64,000 bases of DNA from an uncultured Aurantimonas sp. (GCA_947488615.1 CANKZU010000001.1:310001-374000), one strand, 5' to 3'. Counted from the stretch's first letter, positions 52,991 to 62,217 are shown. The notes: generated by a model from the sequence alone, not told the origin. Numbers and translations: made by a program.

Positions 52991-54805
52991 TTGCGCGAGA
53001 TGACACCGGTCGACCGCGAGACGGAGCGGAAGCGACGCAATCTGAAACCCCTCGCCCGGCTGGTTCCCTATCTGAAACGTTACAAGGGCAAGGTCGTCGG
53101 CGCGGTGTTCTTCCTCGCGCTGGCAGCCCTGACCACCCTGTCGCTGCCGCTGGCCGTGCGGCGCGTGATCGACAACGGTTTTTCGGCGTCCGACACCGCC
53201 TTCATCGACACCTATTTCAGCATGCTGCTGGTGCTCGCTGCCCTGCTCGCCGTGGCCAGCGCCGGCCGCTATTACTTCGTCATCACGCTGGGCGAACGGG
53301 TCGTCGCGGACCTTCGCAAAGACCTTTTTTCCCATGTGACGCGGCTGTCGCCCAGCTTCTACGATCAGGCACTGACCGGCGAAATCATCTCACGGCTGAC
53401 CGCCGATACGACGCAGATCAAATCCGCCGTCGGCTCCACCGCGTCGCTTGCCTTGCGCAATGCCATCCTGTTCTTCGGCGCCGTTACGATGATGATCGTG
53501 ACGAGCCCCGGCCTTTCGCTGATCGTGATCGGCGCGATCCCGCTGATCGTGTTGCCGCTCGTCGCCTTTGGCCGCTCGGTCCGCCGGCGCTCGCGCCTCG
53601 CCCAGGACACGCTCGCCAACGCCACCGCCTATGCCACGGAGGCGATCGGCGCCGTGCGCACCGTCCAGGCCTTCACCAGCGAGGCGGCGACGAGCGGGCG
53701 GTTCTCCTCGGCTGTCGACCGCGCCTTCGAGGCCGCCCGTTCCTCGGTCAAGGCACGCGCCTTTCTCACCGCTTTCGCGATCTTCCTGATCTTCGCCTCG
53801 GTCGTCGCGGTCCTGTGGATCGGCGCGCAGCAAGTGGCGGAAGGGACCTTGAGCGGCGGCACGCTCGGCCAGTTCCTGCTCTATGCCGTCTTCGCCGCCG
53901 GCGCGCTCGGCCAGCTTTCGGAGGTCTGGGGCGAACTCGCCCAGGCCGCGGGCGCCGCCGAACGCCTGACCGAACTGCTCGGCGAGGAGCCGGCGGTGAA
54001 GTCGATCAGCAATCCGGTCGCGCTGCCGATGCCGGCGCGCGGCGAAGTCGTGTTCGAGCGCGTCAGTTTTGCCTATCCGAGCCGCCCGGACGTCTCGACC
54101 GTCCACGATCTGTCGCTCACGATCCGGCATGGCGAGACCGTCGCCATCGTCGGCCCCTCGGGCGCCGGAAAATCGACGATCTTCTCGCTGATCGAACGCT
54201 TCTACGATCCGGATCACGGGCGAATTCTCGTCGACGGCGTGGATGCGCGGCAGGCCGATCTCGAGCATCTGCGCCAGCGTATCGCGCTGGTGCCGCAGGA
54301 CGTGACGATTTTCGCCGCGAGCGCGGCGGACAATATCGGCTTCGGCGACCCGGATGCCTCCGACGACCGTATCCGAGCGGCCGCGAAATCCGCGCTGGCC
54401 CACGGCTTCATCGAGGCGATGGACGACGGTTATCGCACGACCATCGGCGAACGCGGTATTACCCTGTCGGGCGGCCAGCGCCAGCGCATCGCGATCGCCC
54501 GGGCGATCCTGCGCGATGCGCCGATTCTGCTCCTCGACGAAGCCACCTCGGCGCTTGACGCGGAAAGTGAAAAGTTGGTGCAGAAGGCATTGGAAAAGCT
54601 GATGGAGGGGCGGACCACGCTGGTCATCGCGCACCGCCTTGCCACCGTCCTCAAGGCCGACCGCATTCTGGTTCTCGATGGCGGCCGGATCGTCGAGGAA
54701 GGCACCCACGCGTCGCTGATCGCCAAGAACGGCATCTATGCCCGCCTCGCCCGCCTGCAATTCGAGACTGGGCACGCCGGGACGCTGCTCGGCGCGGCGG
54801 AATAG
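52991..54805 (+). CDS. ABC transporter, fused permease/ATPase (exporter type)
   Basis: A 604-residue half-transporter that would work as a dimer to export a lipid or hydrophobic compound. Six membrane helices lie in the first ~320 residues. The ATPase has Walker A GPSGAGKST, the PQDVTIFAAS Q-loop region, signature LSGGQRQRIAIARAIL, Walker B ILLLDEATSAL and switch His in LVIAHRLATV. The TTG at 52991 is favoured over an ATG at 53000 because GGGGAGG lies six bases before it. MsbA-like and multidrug subgroups cannot be separated here. Confidence 0.92.
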   Translation: MREMTPVDRETERKRRNLKPLARLVPYLKRYKGKVVGAVFFLALAALTTLSLPLAVRRVIDNGFSASDTAFIDTYFSMLLVLAALLAVASAGRYYFVITLGERVVADLRKDLFSHVTRLSPSFYDQALTGEIISRLTADTTQIKSAVGSTASLALRNAILFFGAVTMMIVTSPGLSLIVIGAIPLIVLPLVAFGRSVRRRSRLAQDTLANATAYATEAIGAVRTVQAFTSEAATSGRFSSAVDRAFEAARSSVKARAFLTAFAIFLIFASVVAVLWIGAQQVAEGTLSGGTLGQFLLYAVFAAGALGQLSEVWGELAQAAGAAERLTELLGEEPAVKSISNPVALPMPARGEVVFERVSFAYPSRPDVSTVHDLSLTIRHGETVAIVGPSGAGKSTIFSLIERFYDPDHGRILVDGVDARQADLEHLRQRIALVPQDVTIFAASAADNIGFGDPDASDDRIRAAAKSALAHGFIEAMDDGYRTTIGERGITLSGGQRQRIAIARAILRDAPILLLDEATSALDAESEKLVQKALEKLMEGRTTLVIAHRLATVLKADRILVLDGGRIVEEGTHASLIAKNGIYARLARLQFETGHAGTLLGAAE

Positions 54806-54983
54806 CAAGGAGAGGCCCACCTTCAAAGGGATCGGCCACTCCGCCCTTATTCGGCAGGTGTTCCGATACCGTGTCGATCCATGGTGGGCCAAGGATCAGA
54901 ACCGCTCTTCGTCACGGAAAGCCTTGCTCGACGATCGGCGTCAGGACGGCCTCGTTGACAACGGAGCGCCCCCCGGATCCCAC

Positions 54984-56012
54984 CTACCGCTCCGTGAGCT
55001 TGAGCTCGATGCGGCGATTGCGGTCACGCGCCTCGGGCGTGTCGTCAGCGTCGAGCGGCTGGAACTCGCCGAAGCCGGTCGCCGCCAGCCGTTCTGGCGG
55101 CACACCCTGGCTGATCAGATATTTCACCACGGCTCCAGCCCGCTCGGTCGAGAGTTCCCAATTGTCCTCGAAGCGGCCGCCGGTAATGGGAATATTGTCG
55201 GTGTGTCCATCGACGCGGAGGATCCAGTTGATGTCGGAAGGAATCTCGCGCGCCAGTTCCTTGATCGCCGTGGCGAGCTTGGCCATTTCCTCGGTGCCCG
55301 CCGGCTGCAACACGTCCGAGCCCGAGGGAAACAACACCTCCGACTGGAACACGAAACGGTCGCCGACGATGCGGATATTCTCGCGGTCCGACAGGATCTC
55401 CCGCAGCCGCCCGAAGAAATCCGAGCGATAACGTGACAACTCTTGCACCCGCTGCGCCAGCGCCACGTTGAGACGGCGGCCGAGATCGGCGATCTTGGTC
55501 CGACTTTCCTGATCGCGGCTCTCTGACGCGTCCAGGGCGTTCTCCAAGGCGGCGATCTGCTGGCGCAGGGCCGACAATTGCTGATTGAGCAATTCGATTT
55601 GCGATCGCGCCCGCTGGGAGAACTGCTGTTCCTCGTCGAGGGACGATTGCAAACCCTCGACTTCGGCGCTTGCCGCCGCCGCCGAACCGGTATCCGCTTC
55701 CAGCGCCCGTTGCAGCCGGCTCTTTTCCTCTTCCGTGGACGACAACGAAGCGCGGAGCGTCGCGATCTGATCCTGATAGTCTTGTCCGGTCGAGCGTTCG
55801 AGCGCCAAGAGCTGCGTCAGCTCGTTGATCTGGGTGTTAAGCCGGTCCAGCACCTCGTCCTTGCCCGAGATTTCGCGGCTGAGCAGAAACTGCACGAGCA
55901 CGAAGACCGAGAGCAGGAACATGATCGCCAGAAGCAGCGTCGATAGCGCATCGACGAAGCCCGGCCAGTAATCGACCGTGCGTTCGCTCCTGCGGTTGCG
56001 CGCGAGCGCCAT
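54984..56012 (-). CDS. MotB-like OmpA-domain protein with long coiled coil
   Basis: A 342-residue inner-membrane protein built like MotB. One N-terminal helix carries the proton-path Asp21 (YWPGFVDALSTLLLAIMFLL). A long coiled coil follows (about residues 50-195; LNTQINELTQLLALER onward), then an OmpA-type peptidoglycan-binding domain with GHTDNIPITGGRFEDNWELS and RDRNRRIELKL. The coiled coil is much longer than MotB's plug/linker. It follows the MotA/TolQ-like gene by three bases. No flagellar genes are nearby; a cell-envelope motor is the likely class. Confidence 0.88.
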   Translation of the reverse strand: MALARNRRSERTVDYWPGFVDALSTLLLAIMFLLSVFVLVQFLLSREISGKDEVLDRLNTQINELTQLLALERSTGQDYQDQIATLRASLSSTEEEKSRLQRALEADTGSAAAASAEVEGLQSSLDEEQQFSQRARSQIELLNQQLSALRQQIAALENALDASESRDQESRTKIADLGRRLNVALAQRVQELSRYRSDFFGRLREILSDRENIRIVGDRFVFQSEVLFPSGSDVLQPAGTEEMAKLATAIKELAREIPSDINWILRVDGHTDNIPITGGRFEDNWELSTERAGAVVKYLISQGVPPERLAATGFGEFQPLDADDTPEARDRNRRIELKLTER

Positions 56013-56015
56013 CGC

Positions 56016-57056
56016 TCAGCGGTCCTTGCTCATGTCGCCGATCTGGCGGGAAAGCCGGTCGAGCACCTGACGCAACTCGCGCTGCTCGCCGGCCTGCGCC
56101 TCGACGAAATCGCGCAAGAGCTGCTGCTCGCTGCGCATGTGCGTGACCAGCCCCTGGATGCTTTCGGCGAGATTGGCCATGGCGGCGCTGGTGCGCGGGC
56201 TTGCGCCCTGATCGTGAACGAGCTTTGTGACTTGATCGGACAAGACCCGCAATTCATCGCCGTGAACGGGAGCCTGGCCAGCATGCGGCGCCAGGACCAT
56301 GTCCGACCCGACGTCGGTCACCGACGAGAGCCAGTTCTCCAGCTCGGTATAGAAACGATTCTGGGCGCGGCCGATCTGCAGGTCGAGAAAGCCCAGGATG
56401 AGCGAGCCGGACAGACCGAACAGCGATGAGGAAAACGCCGTCCCCATGCCGGACAGCGGCGCCGCAAGACCGGCTTTCAGCGAGTCGAGGACGCTCGCCG
56501 TATCGCCAGCGCCGGGGTCCAGCCCCTGGATCGTCGCGCCAATCGATCCGATCGTGCGCAACAGGCCCCAGAATGTTCCCAGCAGGCCCAGGAAGACCAG
56601 CAGGCCAATCAGGTAACGAGCGATGTCACGGGTCTCGTCGAGACGCGTGGCGATCGAATCGAGGATGGAGCGCATCGAATGGGTCGACAGCGAGATCGAT
56701 CGCCGACGGCCGAGCAGCCCGCGCATCGGCGCCAAAAGCACCGGGTCTTTCAGCGTCTCGAAATCCGTCGCGCCCTCTCGATAGGCGTTGACCCAGCGCA
56801 CCTCCCGCGCGAGGCGCAGGACCTGCAGCATCGCCAGAAAAATGCCCACTGCGAGGACGCCGATGATCAGACCGTTGAGACCGGGATTGGTGGCGAAGGC
56901 CGAGGAAATCTGGCGACTGAGGATCGCCGCGACGAACCCGGCGAGTGCGAGGAACACGAGCATCGACCACAAGAACACCATGGGACTCGAAAGCCGATTC
57001 GGGTCGAAATCGTCCGGTCTTACCGTCTTGTCGGTCGGCGAACTGAAGACCTGCAT
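56016..57056 (-). CDS. MotA/TolQ/ExbB-type proton channel protein
   Basis: The 346-residue partner of the MotB-like protein. Two N-terminal helices (MVFLWSMLVFLALAGFVAAI; LNGLIIGVLAVGIFLAMLQV), a cytoplasmic segment, then the conserved pair: ARYLIGLLVFLGLLGTFWGL and APLSGMGTAFSSSLFGLSGS, matching the MotA/TolQ/ExbB pore helices. A C-terminal helical tail of about 120 residues is extra (AAMANLAESIQGLVTHMRSE and beyond). The ATG at 57056 has GGA five bases upstream; ATG 57089 is an alternative. A CtrA-type box lies about 200 bp upstream. Confidence 0.87.
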   Translation of the reverse strand: MQVFSSPTDKTVRPDDFDPNRLSSPMVFLWSMLVFLALAGFVAAILSRQISSAFATNPGLNGLIIGVLAVGIFLAMLQVLRLAREVRWVNAYREGATDFETLKDPVLLAPMRGLLGRRRSISLSTHSMRSILDSIATRLDETRDIARYLIGLLVFLGLLGTFWGLLRTIGSIGATIQGLDPGAGDTASVLDSLKAGLAAPLSGMGTAFSSSLFGLSGSLILGFLDLQIGRAQNRFYTELENWLSSVTDVGSDMVLAPHAGQAPVHGDELRVLSDQVTKLVHDQGASPRTSAAMANLAESIQGLVTHMRSEQQLLRDFVEAQAGEQRELRQVLDRLSRQIGDMSKDR

Positions 57057-57254
57057 TGCGTTCCAATCAACTCCTGCGGCAGCCGGCACACCCCCCGGCC
57101 GCGACCGCTTCCGCCAGCCGGCCCGGGCGCCTCGTACCTCTGGCCCGCGTCCTCGTGAGTCGACCGGTTCGCATCCCGGCCAGATCCCTGAAGCAGGATA
57201 AGGAATAATACGGCACTTTCAAACGTCCGCGACGGTTACCGGAACGCCTTTGAA

Positions 57255-57269
57255 TTAATTCCTCGTTAA
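57255..57269. promoter_or_regulatory. CtrA-type box upstream of the MotAB-like pair
   Basis: TTAA-N7-TTAA, perfect at all eight fixed positions, overlapping the stop codon of the inositol monophosphatase gene and 199 bp upstream of the MotA-like ATG. The 209-bp gap holds no gene. Confidence 0.5.
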
Positions 57270-58099
57270 ATCGGCGTGGCCGAGTTGGTCTTGACAGACT
57301 GGCGTGTTGTCTCCGCTCTCTGCAACTGCTCGATCAGAGCCTTGTGCATGAACTCGTTGCCGCAAACGATGTCGCCGGCAATGTGGTCGAACTTCTTGCC
57401 ATCCATGCCGGTGACGAACCCACCGGCTTCGCGGACCAGAATTGCGCCCGCCGACAGATCCCAAGGCTTGAGCGTGCGCTCCCAGAAGCCGTCGAGGCGG
57501 CCGGCCGCCACATAGGCGATATCGAGGGACGCCGCGCCGATCCGCCGAATGCCGGCGGTCTCCGATATGATCTGCCGCAGTTCGTAGAGGAAGCCGGCAT
57601 GATCGCCGCGCCCGAGAAACGGAATCCCCGTGCCGAACAAGGCGTCCGGCAGTCGCTGGCGCCCTGCCACCCGCAGGCGCCGGTCGTTGAGAAACGCCCC
57701 GCCGCCTTTTTCCGCCGTATAGAGCTCGTCCATCGCCGGGTTGAACACGACGCCCGCGACGATCTGGCCGTCACGCTCCAGAGCGATGGAGACGGCGAAC
57801 ATCGGGATGCCATGCAGGAAGTTGGTGGTGCCGTCGAGCGGGTCGACGATCCAGCGGTGCTGAGGATCCTTGCCCTCGATGACGCCGCGCTCCTCCATCA
57901 GGAAGCCCCAGTCCGGACGGGAGCGGGACAGTTCCTGTAAGACGATCTCCTCCGCCCGGCGGTCGGCATTGGACACGAAGTCCGCCGGCCCTTTCATGGA
58001 CACCTGCAGATTCTGCACCTCGCCGAAGTCACGGGTCAGGGAGCGGCCGGCCTTCATGGCAGCCTGCGTCATCACATTGAGAAGCGCGGAACGGGCCAT
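57266..58099 (-). CDS. Inositol monophosphatase family protein
   Basis: A Mg-dependent, Li-sensitive-type phosphatase of 277 residues. Metal site 1: FLMEERGVIEGKD; site 2: WIVDPLDGTTNFLHGIPMFA with the Asp-Pro-Leu-Asp-Gly-Thr motif; site 3: LKPWDLSAGAILVREAGG. Substrate may be inositol phosphate or another sugar phosphate (SuhB-like). The alphaproteobacterial type starts MARSALLNVMTQAAMKAGRS, as here. It is upstream of the MotAB-like pair on the same strand. Confidence 0.93.
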   Translation of the reverse strand: MARSALLNVMTQAAMKAGRSLTRDFGEVQNLQVSMKGPADFVSNADRRAEEIVLQELSRSRPDWGFLMEERGVIEGKDPQHRWIVDPLDGTTNFLHGIPMFAVSIALERDGQIVAGVVFNPAMDELYTAEKGGGAFLNDRRLRVAGRQRLPDALFGTGIPFLGRGDHAGFLYELRQIISETAGIRRIGAASLDIAYVAAGRLDGFWERTLKPWDLSAGAILVREAGGFVTGMDGKKFDHIAGDIVCGNEFMHKALIEQLQRAETTRQSVKTNSATPI

Positions 58100-58227
58100 C
58101 GGTTGCTTTCGTCAGATGCGGCATGGCCGCCGGAGTGGCGTCAATCGTAGGGCGCGAGTGCCGCCGAACATGGTGTCATTCGGTGCCTGGAGACGTGCGC
58201 CGCAGCGAAGTCCCAAAGTTGAGCGCC

Positions 58228-58791
58228 TCAGTCGGCGCGGCGCAGATAGGTGATCTCGTTCGTGTCGACCAGAATTTTCTCGCCGGAATCGATGAACGGC
58301 GGCACCATCACCCGCATGCCGTTTTCCATCACCGCCGGCTTGTAGGACGAGGTAGCCGTCTGGCCCTTCACCACCGGGTCGGCCTCGACGATCGACAGCA
58401 CCACCTGATCGGGCAGCTTGATGCCGATCGGCTTGTCCTCGTGGCTTTCGACCGTCACCATCATGCCGTCCTGGAGGAAGGCTGCTCGCTCGCCGACGAA
58501 CTCCTTCTGCAATTCCAGCTGCTCGTAGGTTTCGGTGTCCATGAACACCAGCATCTCGCCTTCGGCGTAGAGGAACTGATAGTCCTTCTGCTCAAGGCGG
58601 ACCCGCTCGACGGTCTCGGAAGCCCGGAACCGTTCGTTCAGCTTGGTGCCGTCGATGAGGTTCTTCAGTTCGACCTGGGCAAAGGCGCCGCCCTTGCCCG
58701 GCTTGACATGGGCGGTTTTGACAGCCGCCCAGAGGCCGCCATTGTGCTCGATCACATTGCCCGGGCGAATTTCGTTTCCGTTGATCTTCAT
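58228..58791 (-). CDS. efp: Translation elongation factor P
   Basis: EF-P relieves ribosome stalling at consecutive prolines. The 187-residue protein has the three-domain layout, with the tip loop [18 protein letters not shown]. The lysine modified in many bacteria is Lys33 here. The C-terminal signature YLRRAD and [17 protein letters not shown] are present. The ATG at 58791 gives [20 protein letters not shown]; the open frame upstream is only a shadow of the Sel1-repeat gene. The modification genes are not in the window. The 230 bp upstream show no clear structure. Confidence 0.97.
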   Translation of the reverse strand: MKINGNEIRPGNVIEHNGGLWAAVKTAHVKPGKGGAFAQVELKNLIDGTKLNERFRASETVERVRLEQKDYQFLYAEGEMLVFMDTETYEQLELQKEFVGERAAFLQDGMMVTVESHEDKPIGIKLPDQVVLSIVEADPVVKGQTATSSYKPAVMENGMRVMVPPFIDSGEKILVDTNEITYLRRAD

Positions 58792-59021
58792 CGAAGCTCT
58801 CGAAGGTTTCGGCGCCGGCGGCGGGAGGTCCGAGCGTGGCGGCGTCAGTGATTGGCGAGATGGTCGACAGCAACGCCGCAAGGGCGTCGGACGATAAATA
58901 GTGTGCGCTGTATCTGCCGGTTGGCGCTCAAGACCATAATTCCCCGAACCATTCAAGCCTCGACACGCCGCTGGCTGGCTCTGAACGACGATCAAGGCGG
59001 CCCGGCCGTCGCAGCCCGGCG

Positions 59022-60074
59022 TCAGCTGGAGCGAAAGCGGTTTGCCGCTTCGAGGGCGGATTTTTGCGTCGCGGGATCGAGGCCTCGAAAGAAATCGTCG
59101 AGGACCGGGTCGGTGTTCTCCACCCGCTTGGCCAGGACCGACCATTTGGCTGCCTCCATCCGGTCGGGCGCCGTGCCGATGCCGTCCTTGTAAAGATGCG
59201 CGATGCGATTGATGGCGATGGGATTGCCGCGCAGCGCGGCACGTTTGAGAAACTGGAACCCGTCTTCCAGCTTGGTCGGGCCACCTTTGCCGTTGACCAG
59301 CCAGATACCGTATTCCACCTGGGCGGTGTCTTGGCCGTTGATGGCCGCGGCCTTCAGCCATGCGCGCGCCTTGATGTCATCGGCCGGAACCCCGCGCCCG
59401 TATACATAGAGCTGCGCCATGGCATATTGCGCGTCGGCAACACCTGCATGGGCCGCCTTGGCGAAATAATCCTTCGCCTCCTCAAAGCCCGCGGTCGGAG
59501 CCGCGTCGATCAGCATTTGCCCGTAATTGTACTGAGCCAGCGGCAGGCCTTCGTCGGCCGCCGCCTTCATCAGATCGCGAGCCTTGGCGACATCGGGCGC
59601 AACCACGGTTCCGTCGAGCAACAGCATCGCGTAGCGGAACTGCCCTTCCGGGCTGCCCGACGCGGCGGCGGCCTCGTACCAGCGCGCCGCCTCCTTCAAA
59701 TTCTGGGCGACCCCCAGTCCCCGGGAATAGATTTCGCCGAGCAGCGTCTGCGCCGCCGAATCGCCCAGATTGGCAATCGGCTCGGCAAGCTTCAGCGCCG
59801 AGAGATAAAAGCCGCGCTGGAAGGCGCCATAGGCCAATTCGCTTTTCGAGGGCCCCGCGCGGTCAGCCCCGTTTACCGCGCCGGGTCCCGGCGCGGCGTC
59901 CGAAGGGGCCGGCAGGTCCGCGCCGCTCGCGCCATCAAGCACCGCGCCGGGCGTGTCGACATCCGTTGCGGCTTCCTCAGCGCTTGGCCCCGCTGCCAAA
60001 ACTCCGGACAAGCTGCCGAGAACCAGTGCCAGGGCTGCGACGAGCCGGATCAACGGGCGAAAAGACCACGGCAT
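59022..60074 (-). CDS. Exported Sel1-like/TPR repeat protein
   Basis: A 350-residue protein with a signal peptide ([20 protein letters not shown], cleaved near AAG), an acidic Ala/Pro linker, and five to six Sel1-like repeats with the AxxxLGxxYxxGxGVxxxxxxAxxWYxxAA pattern: [80 protein letters not shown]. It is probably a periplasmic scaffold. Its ATG overlaps the stop of the ThiE-like gene by one base (TGATG), so the two are coupled. Confidence 0.88.
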   Translation of the reverse strand: MPWSFRPLIRLVAALALVLGSLSGVLAAGPSAEEAATDVDTPGAVLDGASGADLPAPSDAAPGPGAVNGADRAGPSKSELAYGAFQRGFYLSALKLAEPIANLGDSAAQTLLGEIYSRGLGVAQNLKEAARWYEAAAASGSPEGQFRYAMLLLDGTVVAPDVAKARDLMKAAADEGLPLAQYNYGQMLIDAAPTAGFEEAKDYFAKAAHAGVADAQYAMAQLYVYGRGVPADDIKARAWLKAAAINGQDTAQVEYGIWLVNGKGGPTKLEDGFQFLKRAALRGNPIAINRIAHLYKDGIGTAPDRMEAAKWSVLAKRVENTDPVLDDFFRGLDPATQKSALEAANRFRSS

Positions 60075-60730
60075 CAGGCTGCCTCGCTCTCCATCCAGCT
60101 ATCGATGATCGCGTTTGCCCGCGCGACCATGGCGCCGGCCTCCTGCGGCTTGTCGAACACCGCCCCCGAAAGAGCGATGAACTCGACTCCCGTGTCCGCC
60201 GCGACGCCAACGCTCTCCACACTCCGGCCCGCCATGACGATACAGGGAAGCTCGACGATCTCGGCCCACCACTCCGCCATTTCCAGGTTCTTTTCGTGCG
60301 GCATATCTGCGACGTCGCCGCCGAAGCGACCGAAAAACATATAATCCGGCAACCGCTCACCGGCCTCCAGAGCGTCATGCCGGGTCTCGAAGCCAGAAGC
60401 GCCGACGATCAGCTTCGGCGAATATCGCCCCACCGCTTCGTCCAGGGCTCGAAGATCGCCCGCGCTCAAATGGATGCCATCGGCTCCCACCCGACCAGCG
60501 CAACGGCTGTCGTCGGCGATGATGGCAGCCGCGCCGGCTGCCTGAATAACCGGCACCAGGCCCTCGGCGAAGAGCTGGAACGAGGCGGAGTCGCGTCCGA
60601 CCGGGTCGATGATGACGGACGCGACATCACCGCCAGCGAGCGCGGCGCGCATTGCGGCTTCCGCGCCAGCATCGCCAAGCGCGGTGGTCAAGAGGACAAG
60701 TCTCGGACGGATGACAAGGTCGACGGTCAT
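60074..60730 (-). CDS. Thiamine phosphate synthase-like protein
   Basis: A 218-residue TIM-barrel protein of the ThiE/TenI family. It shows LVLLTTALGDAGAEAAMRAA, AAAIIADDSRCAGRVGADGI with the following HLSAGDL, FFGRFGGDVADMP and EFIALSGAVFDKPQEAGAMV. Conservation of the pyrophosphate- and pyrimidine-binding residues looks weaker than in housekeeping ThiE, so it may be a paralogue. The ATG at 60730 gives a family-like start. It is translationally coupled to an exported Sel1-repeat gene rather than to thiamine genes. Confidence 0.8.
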   Translation of the reverse strand: MTVDLVIRPRLVLLTTALGDAGAEAAMRAALAGGDVASVIIDPVGRDSASFQLFAEGLVPVIQAAGAAAIIADDSRCAGRVGADGIHLSAGDLRALDEAVGRYSPKLIVGASGFETRHDALEAGERLPDYMFFGRFGGDVADMPHEKNLEMAEWWAEIVELPCIVMAGRSVESVGVAADTGVEFIALSGAVFDKPQEAGAMVARANAIIDSWMESEAA

Positions 60731-60972
60731 GGAATGGTTCTGGCGATCCGATTTCGGCGACGGCACCCCGTCTTCCCGATCCTTCTAGCAAATCGGCCGG
60801 GGGCAGCGAAACCTTCGATGTCAGATAAACGCCGAGACCAAGGCGCTGCCCGCGCGAACCGGACCGGTTCCTTCAGCCGGCCGCATCACCCACATGGAGA
60901 AAGCACTCGGTCCCTGCCCATGCCAAATGGTCATCCGCAGGGACCGGAATCGAATTTCGTGAGATGCCGTGA

Positions 60973-61209
60973 TCAGTAAAACGAATCATCCGGGGCCGCG
61001 AACTCGGCGCTGAGACCAGCAGCCTTGGCCCGGTTGATCAGGGCACCGACCCGCATGGCGCAGGCGCATTCTCGCGCCTCTATCGCCTCGTCGCCCAAGC
61101 CCCAGCAATCGAAGTCCCTGCCCAGTTTCCACAGGCTGTCGGCCCGCAATTCAAACTGCCCGGCAAGATCGCCCAACGCCTCCGCGCGAGTGCGCAATTC
61201 CATCTGCAT
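60973..61209 (-). CDS. Unknown small protein, 78 residues
   Basis: I do not recognise this protein. The frame is open further upstream, but the ATG at 61209 has GGGAG six bases before it and starts MQMELRTRAEALGDLAGQFE. It has a helical middle and a Cys-x-Cys motif (EARECACAMRVGALINRAKA). No signal peptide or membrane helix is seen. It is divergent from the coiled-coil gene at 61526 across 316 bp that carry a CtrA-type box, so the two may share control. Confidence 0.55.
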   Translation of the reverse strand: MQMELRTRAEALGDLAGQFELRADSLWKLGRDFDCWGLGDEAIEARECACAMRVGALINRAKAAGLSAEFAAPDDSFY

Positions 61210-61525
61210 CCCCAACTCCCTCTCAGGCGTTCTGAATAGCACGGCATGGTGAACTGAGAGCTGACTGGGCATGATTTTGCGGTGGATAAGCTGGATTATC
61301 ACTCCACGCCAGAGCCTTACGTTCTCGGGCTCAAAAACGACGCCAGCGGCCCGCCCAACCACGCGGCCGCGGATCATCTTTCATCTGAAAATTCACGGGT
61401 GGGTCGCGATGACTGCGGCGATCTTAACCACTTGTTAACATAGAGGTGGCCCCCCGCGGCACTTCGTGCAAATGTAAAGTCGAACGTGAAAGCACGTCGC
61501 GAGATTAGTAGTCGGAGAGAGTATC
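61210..61525. other. Divergent control region between two unknown genes
   Basis: 316 bp without a gene. It contains a perfect CtrA-type box (61424-61439). GGAGAGAG at 61516-61523 is a possible ribosome-binding site for the rightward gene. No other feature is evident. Confidence 0.5.
61424..61439. promoter_or_regulatory. CtrA-type box upstream of the coiled-coil gene
   Basis: TTAA-N7-TTAAC, a full match to the CtrA consensus, 87 bp upstream of the ATG at 61526 and 214 bp from the divergent small gene. TAGAGG follows directly and may be part of a promoter. Confidence 0.6.
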
Positions 61526-62119
61526 ATGGCGACAAATGCGGTGGACGAATTCAACGCAGGCATCAGTGACATATTGCGCAGCAAGCCTATCAAGGGATCA
61601 ACAGGCGAAATCGATCGCAACGTCCCGAGCACTCCCATGCCTGCCACGCAAGGCACCGCGGTGCAAAACACCGCACCGCAAGGTGCCTCGGATACGACCG
61701 CCCGTTTACCCCGCCGCATCGCCGGTGGCTTCCAGGGCGTGGGCGACGACTTGGATCGGCGTGCCCGCGACTGGAGGAATACGGTACGCCTCCTGGAGCA
61801 GCAGCGGCCCCAGCTTGAATCTGCCGAAACGGAACATTCCAGGCTGCATGAGGCTCTTGCCCGGATCGTCCCTGAGGTTCAGGAGAACGGCCGCGCGTTG
61901 AAAGCTTTGCTGGATACGACGAAGACCGGTGATATTTCGGGCGACCTGGCGAACCAGTTCAACAAGAACCTGAACTCGCTCGATGAACTCGAAAGCGTGG
62001 CGGAAGCGCTGACTGCGAATTTGGTTTGGGTCCGCTCGACCTGGGAGCAGTATGCCCGGACCATCATCAAGGCGCAGAGAATGCGCGAAGAGATGAAGCA
62101 GGGCGCCGGCGAACACTAG
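61526..62119 (+). CDS. Unknown coiled-coil protein with a CtrA-type box upstream
   Basis: A 197-residue cytoplasmic protein I do not recognise. The N-terminal 70 residues are polar and probably disordered (Pro/Thr/Gln-rich). From about residue 75 to the end it is strongly helical with heptad character (DLDRRARDWRNTVRLLEQQR, HEALARIVPEVQENGRALKA, LNSLDELESVAEALTANLVW). No signal peptide or membrane segment. The ATG has GGAGAGAG upstream. It is a single-gene unit followed by a strong hairpin. A role in cell-cycle or polar structure is a guess from the CtrA box. Confidence 0.75.
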   Translation: MATNAVDEFNAGISDILRSKPIKGSTGEIDRNVPSTPMPATQGTAVQNTAPQGASDTTARLPRRIAGGFQGVGDDLDRRARDWRNTVRLLEQQRPQLESAETEHSRLHEALARIVPEVQENGRALKALLDTTKTGDISGDLANQFNKNLNSLDELESVAEALTANLVWVRSTWEQYARTIIKAQRMREEMKQGAGEH

Positions 62120-62217
62120 ATCACGATGACATCAGATCCACTCGATCCGATGTCATGAAACTGATCGGTTCCAGTCGGGGAGCGCCGACCGGCGGCATTC
62201 CGAAGCATGATCGAGAC

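Noticed and set aside
53390..54892. A 500-codon open frame antisense to the ABC transporter
   Set aside because: It mirrors the ABC exporter, whose motifs are complete; the antisense product is Arg/Asp-rich low complexity typical of shadow frames in GC-rich DNA.
54984..57056. Zorya-type anti-phage defence (ZorAB)
   Set aside because: The MotA/MotB-like layout is similar, but there are no ZorC/D/E genes and the neighbours are housekeeping genes (efp, inositol monophosphatase).
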